From the NCBI GenBank assembly GCA_029582155.1, contig CM055901.1, positions 21,121,597 through 21,185,596 of the forward strand: a stretch of DNA of 64,000 bases, in the 5' to 3' direction. This DNA comes from Panopea generosa (taxonomy: Eukaryota; Mollusca; Bivalvia; Adapedonta; Hiatellidae). The notes beneath the pieces were generated by a model. That model did not search any database. It was not told where the DNA came from and worked only from the letters and a program-made list of their open reading frames with translations. This document shows, one piece after another, positions 49,901-61,900 of this stretch. The position numbers and the translations under genes were made by a program. Each line of letters starts with the position of its first letter. The stretch's first letter is position 1.

Positions 49901-52900
49901 ATCTGTTGCCGACGCCCGGCTTGGTCTGTATCACTTGTTCGAATTGACGACTCACAGGAGACTGGTAGGCATCATTGCTGCAAACAAAACAGAAACTTTA
50001 GCCATTGTATCACAGTATGCATAATTGACAACATAAATGACAGGCACCAAAATGACAAAATCAAAATTAATTTGAACACCTTTTATCTCGGTTTCTGTTT
50101 CAATAACATTTTATTTAAAGTTTTATTCAAATATTTAAGATCTTAACCGTGTTTTGACTTGTTACTGATTTATTCCATGATAAATATTTATAATACAATA
50201 TACAACTGAAGCCAGTTTAAAAACATGAAAGCTTAACTTAGATCAAAACAAATAAAATTGTTAATATAAGTAAAACTAAAGCTTTTTTGCACCAGATATA
50301 AAACATAAAAGATTAAACATTTCAAAAGCATCTAGATGATCATGATCTTAGAATGGCTCTTCAATAATTACAAAAAGTTTTTCAACAATTCTTACATAAT
50401 AATGAAGAAACCAGTCAAGTAATTAGTAGTTATGTTAAGTTTAAAGGGAACACTTCTGAAAATGATGGTGATATTGGAGCAAGGAGTGTAAAATCTTGTT
50501 ATTTGCAAAATTTAATAATCTCACTTAAAATCTATTGGGTGCTTTGGAGACCCAACTTTCTCTGCCCAGGCAGAGAGAAAGTGTAGGCGTGGCTACTGAT
50601 AATCTTATAGCAGCTGATTTCTGCACCTGTAAGTTAGGTTTCAGTGTGCTAAAAATATACCATTAATTGGCTGCTTAGGCTGTCTAATAGTGATGGGACA
50701 TCGGTTGGAAATCATGACAGATTATCGGTTAGAATCTGTTGGTACTTCCGATGCGATTTTACCAATTATAATCAGTTCCAGAATGATCTACTTAAGTCTG
50801 CATGTTAATGGAAGTTTTACTGCTAACCCTGTTTTATTATATATATAATTATTAGTGTAGTAGACTGGCAGTAGTAATTGCTTTCTATAGATGAACCTTT
50901 CAGATCTTCATCACCCTCTGCTTACTGCTTGTTCAGTGGTTGACTTTGTAACACTTAAGTATGGTGAGTGGTAGTGTGATATATGTCTCTGTGAACCAAT
51001 AACCAAACACTATAAAAATTTAGTATCAAATAATTTTGGGGTTCCATGTGCAGAAAGCTGAATAAATCTACTTATTTTTGATTTATTAACAAATAAAAAA
51101 AATAAACATGAGACAATTATGCTCGTTTGTTACACCTTGCGCATATTTGCAGAATACCTAAAATAAATACACAAGTTATTACCTGTGTATTTGGCTAAGG
51201 GTGTTATATTGGTAAATGATCGGCAAATCTTTGAAATGAAATTTTTACTTGTGATTTGTTTATACGACTTGTAATTAGGGCAGCTGGACACACTTTGACA
51301 AAAGGTGGCATTTTTAAGGTAGAAGGGCAGGGTCAAAAAGGGACAAGGTGCTGTGCCCTTCCATTCCATGCAAGAAAAAAAAACACTGGGTGGGTAATAT
51401 TTATACTTTTTTTAGCGATTTCCGTATTTTTTAAAAAATTGATCCGTAGTGCACTTTCAAAATCAGTGCGTAAGATTGCAAAACTTCATCTTCAAACGTG
51501 TAGTTTTATTTTGTAAACAAAAGTAAAACCTGCTGTTTCCAAAATTCAAATGAGCCAATTTCAAAAAATACAAATTGAATTTCCAACAACACAAAAGAAA
51601 ATGAGACACTAGGAAAAACTGTCAAAAAAGGAATGACCAAAAGTCGTTTCGGAAATCATAAATGTATGTATTTTTTGTATATTTTAAAGCCATAAATATC
51701 ATTAAATCATTTGCAAATTTAACATTGAATGTTCATCAACAATAAATTTTAAAATAAACAAGTTCTTGTTGAATCTCCGAAGAAACTTTTCAATACAAAA
51801 TGTACACCATTCTGTTATGTAAGGTATCGAGATGCGCATGCGCAGCTTTCTAATCTTAGGTTAAACATCGAAGTACTTTGCGCTTCCGTGCCGTATCACC
51901 GCTTGTACTCAATAATCGATTATGAAAAATGGTATCGATTATTGGAATCGGTGAGCTTCTTTACGCCACTAATTGATGTCATCTGATTATTGGCCCACCA
52001 CAACTGCCTAGCTATCAATATACAGAGATCCATGTATTTCCTGTTCACAGTTTTAAGTGAATGACCTCACAAGATCCTCACTAGAATTCCAAGCTTTTGT
52101 TTAAACTGCATGTAGCAAATCATTTTTGGAAAACTTGGCCACCGAGGACTGTGTGCTGAAACCCAAACTGCCACGGCTGTTTCTGCCGAGGCTAATAATA
52201 CCTGTAGAACATGTTAAGATGTGGATCCCCTCTTTTGGGTACGTAATGCCATGGGTGAAGTTCTAGGGCAGGTTCTTCGCTGAAGGGTGGGGCTATGAGG
52301 GCAAAGGTCATTGCCAGTAAGATAAATATCACAGGCATCACAATCTGAAATAAAAAGATAAAATCTGATTTAACCATAATTGAAACATAAGCTGTCTAAA
52401 AGTGCAATAATTCTGTCAAAGGGCAATCAAGGGTTATGGTTCATGTCTCTATGAGTTTCCTAGATAATGTTGAACACATATGTAAAGTATTCATATCCAA
52501 CGATAGGTTGATGAAATATGTACCTGCTCAAAACTTTAAATAAAAGAGCCATAATTCTTCCAAAATGTGACCTAGAGTAATGGTTCTTGTGTCTGTGTAT
52601 TCTGATGATGATGATAAACACATGTGTAGTTTCATTCATATCCAATAGTAGGTTAATGTAATATGTACTTGCTCAAAATCTTTACCAAAACCACCATAAT
52701 TCTGCCAAAATGCAACCCAGAGTTATGGTTCTTGTGTCTGTGAGTTCAGTTGATGATGCTGAACACATGTGTAGTTTCATTGATATCTAATGAGTGTCTG
52801 CAAAGATATCTTACCTGATAAAAAATTTAACCTGAAAAAACGACGCCAGGGCCGAAAGTACAATAGCCCCCCCACTTATTCTATGAATAGTCAAGCTAAA

Positions 52901-55900
52901 AAGAAATGATACATTCAGCCCTACCTCCACCAAGAATCCTTTCTTGCTTCTCCGTACGTGATGGAATCGTTTGATGAAGATGGCTAAAAACTGCCGTAGA
53001 GTGAGTCTCCAACCGGTGGTGACTTGGTGGTGTAGACTGTGACTGAAGCCATTTTCACCGTAATCACTGACTGGTCCCGATATCACAGAATCTGGAACAT
53101 ACAAAGTATTGGATTATTATTCATAACCTGCAAAGTTACCCAAAGTGCAAAGGATTTTGTTTGTTTCCTAACAAACTATCAGTTAACTTGACCACTCTTT
53201 CCTGAGATCCTGGAAGGTAAACCAGTAATCAAGCACACCCATCTCCCCAAGTAAGCGGCAATTTATCACTTAAATCAGAGGTAGCGATGAATGACAATGA
53301 GACACAATGTCATATATAAATCAACATGAAAACTGAGACTGAGCAGGGATTCAAACTCATGCCCCCTGGATTGATAGTCAGATATGCTATCAACTGAACT
53401 TACCAGTAACTCTACAGGAATATTACTATAAATAGCTACGGAGTAAAGAAAACAGCATGGAAATATCAGTATAAATAACTACAAAATAATGCAAAAAGCA
53501 TTGGAATATTATTATCAATAGCTAAAGTTATACAAACAGCATGAGAATATTATGATTATCACACTGGGAGTTTTCTATACAGCATGAAAATATAACTATA
53601 AATAGCCACAGAGTTAAACAAACGGTGTGGGATAATTACTGTTAAGTAGTCACAGAATTAAACAGTATGGGATAGTTACTATAAATAGCCACAATGTTAA
53701 ACAGTGTGGGATAATTACTATATATAGCCACAGAGTTAAACAAACAGTATGGAATAGTTACTATAAATAGCCACAGAGTTAAACAGTGTGGGGTAATTAC
53801 TATAAATAGTGACAGATTTAACAGTGTTGGATAATTACTAAAAATAGTCGCAGAATTAAACAAACAGTATGGGATAATTACTATAAATAGCCATAGAGTT
53901 AAACAGTGTGGGATAATTACTATAAATAGCCACAGAGTTAAACAGTGTGGGATAATTACTATAAATAGCCACAGAGTTAAACAAATAGTATGAGATAATT
54001 ACTATAAATAGTCAGAGTTAAACAAACAGTATGGGATAACTAGTGTAAATAGCCACAGAGTTAAACAAATAGAATGAGATAATTACTATAAATAGCCACA
54101 GAGTTAAACAGTGTGGGATAATTACTATAAATAGCCAAAGAATTAAACAAACAGTATGGGATTATTACTATAAATAACCACAGAGTTAAACAGTGTGGGA
54201 TAATTACTATAAATAGTGACAGATTTAACAGTGTTGGAAAATTACTATAAATAGTCGCAGAATTAAACAAACAGTTTGGGATAATTACTATAAATAGCCA
54301 TAGAGTTAAACAGTGTGGGTTAATTACTATAAATAGCCACAGAGTTAAACAAATAGTATGAGAAAATTACTATAAATAGCCATATAGTCCAACAAAAAGT
54401 ATGAGATAATAACTATAAAGAGTCAGAGTTAAACAAACAGTATGGGACTACTTAATTTTATTACTTTATACAGTGAAATTAAGAAAAAATATTACACTGA
54501 GAAATCCCTGTACATTTGTATTCAATCAGGTGAGCTAAAAAACAAAGCTAAAACAAAAGTTGAGACTTCATATATATAAGTGTATGTATTTTTGATAATT
54601 TAGCCAGATGTCAAAATATTGAAACACCGCAAACGACCTTAAATAATTATGTAATCACCTTATTTTAACAATAATTTATTCACAAAAAATGTATGCACTA
54701 AACATTTAAAAAAAATTATCTTAATACCTGAGCAGTATGGAAAACTGTAGAAAAAAAAGAAAGCTTACAAAATTATTTAAATGCTTTAGATATGAAATAT
54801 TTCAAAAGTTTTATAAAAATTGTATTGTCTTAAAGCAATAGTACAGTAGGATCATGCCATAAAGGTGCAAAGGTCAGAAACACAGCATGGAAAAATGAAC
54901 AACATTGTTAGAATTAATTATGCATGCAGACCCAATGCCCACAAGCTATACAAATGTAATAGCATTGTCAATATATAAAAACAGAGCTGATAAAAACTGG
55001 GTATAGTATTACTTCTTCAGGCCTCTATCAGTAATGTATTCACCCACCTCAGGGACAGACAGCCACACCCAAGGAATAAGACAACAAAATCCTGGTATTT
55101 GGGAATTATATAGATACCAACGACTATGGGAGGGGAATTAGATGTTTCAATAGACTCCTGTCCCAGGAAATTTGACTACGATGTCATTTCTAGGAATGGA
55201 AATGAGGCAGCCAGTTTTCAATTTATTCTAATTCCCCTGGTGTGGGAAAACACTGATAGGTGGTAAATCATTGTATAGATTAATGACAAATTATTGTTTA
55301 AGTGCAATAAAAGGATGCCGGCTTTGTGATAAATGTATTGAATGTAATTTAAAGTTCTATCAAGACAGCATGTAATACTGAAAACTCTGTACACTCCAAG
55401 GAGTTTTGAAATATTGAAATTAGTTTAAATATGCAATAAGAAACTTTGTTGTGCATTTATCAGAATTATAAAAAGTAGCAATATCCTGACTCGAGACATA
55501 AAATATTGGGGAAAAGTGTTGTTGAATTTCTTTATTTTGTTCATATAGTTGTTTATTTTAAACCAATTGGGAAACGCTCAAACTTGTCTTGAGTAGAACC
55601 AGTACTAAGCATAATGTGAATAAAAAGTTTTGCTCAAGAACACCACATTTAGGTGTCAAACCCACAACCCTACAATCCTGGGGCCAATGCTCTATCACCA
55701 GATCATTCACTCCACACATATATATTCATGCTTGCATAACCAGAACTTAAAGAATCTTCATTTTACGGCAAATCAAACTATCCGATATTGACAGGAAATG
55801 TTTACACAGAGCATATGACCATCACCAGAACTAAATTTGCTTTTACTAATTTTCAACAGTAATTGGCTGTTCTGTATTAGCTTATATTATTTGCTAAGAT

Positions 55901-58900
55901 TGGATCTATTTACACAGATGTGCCTAGGTAGGACTTATTTATGCAGAGTTGGTAAGATAGGATCTATTTACACAGAATCGCTGAGGTGGGTTTTATTCAC
56001 ACAGAGTTACTGAGGTGGGGCTTCGTTATGCAGAGTTGGTAAGACAGGATCTATTTAGACAGCATTGTCTATTAGCAGAGAGTTGCTAAGATTGGATCTA
56101 TTTACACAGATTTGCCTAAGTAGGACTTATTTATGCAGAGTTGGTAAGATAGGATCTATTTAGACAGAATTGCTGAAGTGGGGCTTATTTAGACAGAATT
56201 GCTGAGGTGGGGCTTATTTACACAGAATTGCTGATGCATGGCTTATTCAAACAGCATTGCTGATTTAGGGCTTATTGAAACAGAATTGCTGAGGTGGGGC
56301 TTACTGAAACAGAGTTGCTAAGGTGGGGCTTATTTACACAGAATTGCTGAGACATAGCTTATTCAAACAGAATTGCTGAGGCGGGGCTTAAGTACACAGA
56401 ATTGCCTTACTGATATTGGAAGACATCTAGTAACATTCAAACTAAAAGGTTCTTAACTGTTTTTCTTTCATGCTTATTAATAGTTTGATATATCACAATA
56501 AATTAGTATTCAATGAGACACAGTATTTATTAGCAATTTCTATTTGGTCAATTTCTTAATAATTTTTTCAGAGGCTTAAACAAATAATTCAAAACTGAAA
56601 ATCTGGTATATAGCTTTAAAAGAAACCTATACAAGTTGTTAAGCAAATCAAATCTCACAAACATTTTAATAAATTAATAGAAGTTATGAGGAATTGGAAA
56701 ATTAAATCTTCTGACGAAATGTTGACAAAATAGCACGTGAAGGATTAATTTCTTGGCAAATTAATTATTCAGAAATCACAGACAATTGCAAATGAATTGT
56801 ACATAATGTAAATTATATGTAACCTTAGATGCTGTATAATTTTTCAATCATGCTAAATTATCTTTATTTAAAAATATTTCAGTTAAGTAAAATGTCAAGG
56901 AATTTTGTTTTATTTTGGTTGCAGTGAACATATTTTTATGATAAAAAGTATTTCAACAATTTTGAACACAAATTACTGGGAATGGTCTCATTTTGTTGAC
57001 AATTTCATTCTGCAAGTAAGAATTTTAATTTGTATTCCTGAGACGAATGGAATTTAAGATAAATGAAAATGAGATTTTGAGATATTTTGCTGGTGCACGT
57101 TCACAAAATCTCTCTCTATGTAATTACTTGAAAAAAAAACACTGCATCTATATCTTAAACATTTACAATAAACATGCACATCAATTTCCAGAAGCTTTCA
57201 CACCTCAAACACACATTTAATAGACATCTTTTACAAAAAAAAAAAAAAAAAAAAGAGGGAAAGAAAAGCAAATAAGAAACAGTAAAATTGAAAGGATATT
57301 ACAAATAAAGAGCAGAAAGCAAACTTAAACAATCCATGATTCACAAATGCTGTTTTCTTGAACATGCTGCATTACATACACAATGTAAAATAAAAAAAGT
57401 AAATTGAATATATGTACAGTAAATATAACAGCCTACATGAAATGTTACATATTCTTTCTAAGCATTCCGTTTACCTCCTACAAGCAATCTTGTTCCTACT
57501 GTTGTGGTTGGGGATTATAACGTGTAAGCAAATTTAAATGGTATATTCTAAACTTACTTTCTAAAAGTAAACCTCTTGTATCTAAGCAATCTTCTGTGAT
57601 ATAAAGACAGTAAAATTATAAAACTTGTACAGAATAAAAACTTAATTTGTAATAAACGTCATCTGTTAATATAATGTTTAAATTAGCAAGTGATTTTGAG
57701 ACCGTATCTTAGACCACTCAGCCACAAATGTCTGTCCTATACTAGAACTATCAATAAAACGTCTCAATTCACATAAGCTTGATTGCAAATTAAGCTTAGA
57801 GCTTATATCTGGACTCTTCCTGGGTGGAACAAATATCGATTATTATTTTTTTAGCTGGAGATCGAACCTGCAGCCTCTAGTGCGAGCGGCAACAACTCTA
57901 TCCATTACACTGTAATGATACTACCGGTAATATATTTTGATCAATGTCTTACTGGTATTTAAATTTTCTTATCAGGATCGTTTTTCAAGAAGAATTGCGA
58001 TTGCAATAAATTGTGTTATTGTAATATTAAGATGCTGTCAATCAATAAACAAAACTAACTTAGATAACTCTGTCATACACCTTGCATTTTAAAATAAAAA
58101 TGACATATCATTGAACTGAATTGTTACAGAGCATCTCTAATAATGAAGAAAAACAAATATAAGAATCTGTTACATTCCTTTTTTACATCAATATTTGTTT
58201 TACATCATACTGAATGTTGTGAATTAATAAATCAAGGTTTGCTGTACAAGGTTTAATTGCTTGTACTCAACTGTTAGAGAATGACAGAGTGTGTTACGAC
58301 GAATATGTCCTATAATATAACTGCCAGACAGCATTGTTATCAAGCTTATGAAACATTTTATAATAGACTTTTAGAGTGCTGGCGGCAATAAAACATCTCC
58401 TATAACTAGCAAAACAGGAGTCAGCTACATGATAACAGACATATACAGTCCGGTATGGATGTCCCAGTTTGGCTTTCCACATAGCAAGATGTAGGACCAG
58501 GGGCAGATCTAGAGGGGATCAACAAAAAATCTATAGTGAATTTTAATAAAATATTGGAATAACAGGGGTGTACGCCATTTTTTTTTTTAAAGTGTAGATC
58601 CGCCATTGGGTACAACATTTTTTACAGTTATTGTTTCAGTATGGCAAGCTTTGGTAATAATAAAATTATTGTCTTTCTGCACAAGTAATATTCAATGAGC
58701 AATGCAATTCATAATATTTGTAGCTACATAAATGTTTGCTTGTTTGCCATCGAGGGCTAACAAACAATCAGTTAAGCTAACCACTCTTTCACTGGATCCT
58801 CTATGTTAACCAGTACTCAAAAACACTCATCTCTGCAAGTAACTGATAACTTTCCCACTTGAATCAGCAGTAGGAGCTGAATGAAAATGTTATGTAAGGT

Positions 58901-61900
58901 TGTATATTAATCATCAAGGAGACTCCTGCTCAGTAGGGATTCAAACCCTAGACCTAATTTTACAAAAAATGAACATTTTCATTTAAAAACAATCAATTAG
59001 ATGAAACACTATCAGAAAATATAAAAAAAAAACATTTTTTAACTAAATATTCTGCTATCAAAATGTATCTAAAAATCGGCAGTTCGGGTGTGGGTGTTAA
59101 GACTCCCAAGATTTGATGAATTTGAGCCCAGGACGGAAAATTGTGCAAGTCACTAAGCTGTACCTACATGGAAAACCCTGAACAGACCAGTTGTGAATAT
59201 AATCTATCTTAGAGAGTCAATCAACAACATACTACAGCAGATGTAAAGTCAACTAACCTGTATCTTCTTCTTCCATTAGTTCAGCCTTACTGTCCACACG
59301 ACGTGTTTTTCTACCAAACAGCGACAGTTTCTTCTTTCTCTTGAAGCTCAGTCGTGTCACACTTCTGGCAATGCGTCCTCCTACAAGACATGGCTTGATT
59401 TAACATATAACAACAAGCAAATGCTGTGAATTTATGTCCCCTGCTTTTTTCAAAAGATTCCTTCACGCATTCTTATGTTATTGCACTGAAACCCCCAAAT
59501 ATATGATTTTTCACAAATTAAAGGTGCGTAACTGTAGTATGACAAATGTCACAACCCTTCAAAGTGTATTTAGCCTGTGTTGTGTCATTATAAACATTGT
59601 ATTAAAATTTCAAAAGACTTAATTCAGGCATTCTTAAGTTATTGCACTAAAACCAAAAAAAAATACAATTTTTCACAAATTAAAGGTGCATAACTGTAGT
59701 ATGACAAATGCCACAACCCTTCAAATAGTAGTTAGCCTATATTTTGTCATTATAAACATTGTATTAAAATTTCAAAAGACTTAATTCAGGCATTCTAAAG
59801 TTATTGCACTGAAACCCCCAAAAATACAATTTTTCTCAAATTAAAGGTGCATAACTGTAGTATGACAAACGTCACAACCCTTCAAATTGTGTTTAGCCCG
59901 TGTTGTGTCATTATAAACACTGTATTAAAATCTCAAAAAAATTTCATTTTGGCATTCTTAAGTTATTGCACTGATACGATTTTTCACAAATTAAAGGGGC
60001 ATTACTGTAGTATGACAAATGCCACAACCCTTAAAATCGAAATCAGCCTGTGTTTTGTCATTATAATCATTGTACTAAAACTTCAAAAGATTTGATTGAG
60101 GCATTCTTAAGTTATTGCATGGAAACCCCCAAAAATATGATTTTTCACAAATTTAAGTGGCATAAGTCTAGTACGACAAATGCCACAACCCCTAAAATGT
60201 GTTTTGTCTTTATAAATATTGTATTGCACATTGACAGAACTCATTTATAAAGTGTTTTTTACCATCAGCCATTTCTTCGAGCTTGTTTCTCTTCACTTCA
60301 TCAGATGGCTCATCGACAGCATTTTCTTCAGCAACTTTCAGGAAGACCTGTCAACAAAGTAAAAAATTCAATGTTTGTCTGTGTTTTATAGTTAAGTTGA
60401 TACTAATTTATTTCAGCTCAATTACAAAGAAACCTCAAAGCTTATATAAAGGGCTCTTGGGTAACCTAACCTTTCAACTGTTTCCTGGGATCCTTAATGG
60501 TTAACCAGTACTTGAACACACCCCATTTCCGCAACTGATAATTTTCTGACTTGAATTAGTGGTGAGAGAGGAATGATAATGATACTTAATATCAAATATC
60601 AGTCATCACAGAGACTGTTGCCTGGTGGATATATAGTCAGAGGCACTACCGACTGAACTAACCGGGTCCAGCCTGGGGACTTAACCCACAACCTCTGGCA
60701 TGAGCGGCACACTCATTCATTACACTACCAACCCTGTGTTTTATGGTAAATTCATTTTGATATAATTTTTTATGTATATGAAAGGTACAGGAATAATAGT
60801 TTTAGAGAAATATTTTTATACCTTTAATTAATGGGCAATATCGTGGGTATGGTTATAAGTGACAAAGCCTAGAGTGAGCAAGGCAGTTTCAGTGTTCAGA
60901 AATGAAACTAAAATTGACATTTTACTGAAACCAACTATTTTCATTTTCATTTATAGTTGAAAGTAGCAAAAATACAATGGACTATATAATAGGACATTTG
61001 TAAAGGGGGTTGAAATAATAGGTTTTACCTTCAAGCAAAATTTTTGAAAGGTTTAACTTTACTGGTAAAATTTCATTTTTGATATGTTCAATTAACCAAA
61101 ATGCCTTTGAAATGAAGCTAGCTAATTTTGAAACAGACCCAGCTCAAGTAAATTTATAAAGGTCTAACAGTGTACTATTTTTAATCTCTGGCTCCCATTT
61201 CACAAACATATTTAAGTACTGTGTATATACTTAAATACTTCAGAACTTGAAAACTTAAATCAAAGAAAAGCATCTTGATGATCATGATTTTAGACTGGCT
61301 CCAGAAGAATTGCATTTAGTTGTGTTGACACTGAATAGAAATATTGCTGTAACCTGTCAAAACTTAGTAACATTTTTAAATATTTAAGTAAAATGTTGGT
61401 AAAACTGGAGCTAGGTGCCATTGATAACTCATCATTGCTAATAAAATTACCTCTTCCAGACTTGTATCAGATATTCCAAAACTTGAGATGCCAAGCTGAG
61501 TGTGTGATTGTTCCAATTCAGAGAATAGTTGTTGAAAGTCTCCACGATGTGCTGCCTGATCTGGCAGCTGGTAACATATCTCCGTCATATTGTCCTCGAC
61601 CAGCTTGGCATCAGGAATAAACTTCTTTACAAATGCTGACACCTTTTTCAAAGAGAAATCTGAAACAAACATAAAGTTTATACAAAGTTGCGTTCACAAA
61701 TAACATGTTTTCAATATTTTTTATACTTTCACTTGTTAATATTGCCAGTGTTAGTCAACGTAACACGACTCTAATACATAAAATATCAATCTCCTTCCTC
61801 ACTTGAACAAACACCTAATGTTTTTTTTGTTTGAATATTTGGCCTCATTTTCATGCCATTGACAGCTAAACGATGGTCAGTTAACATAACCATTCTTTTC

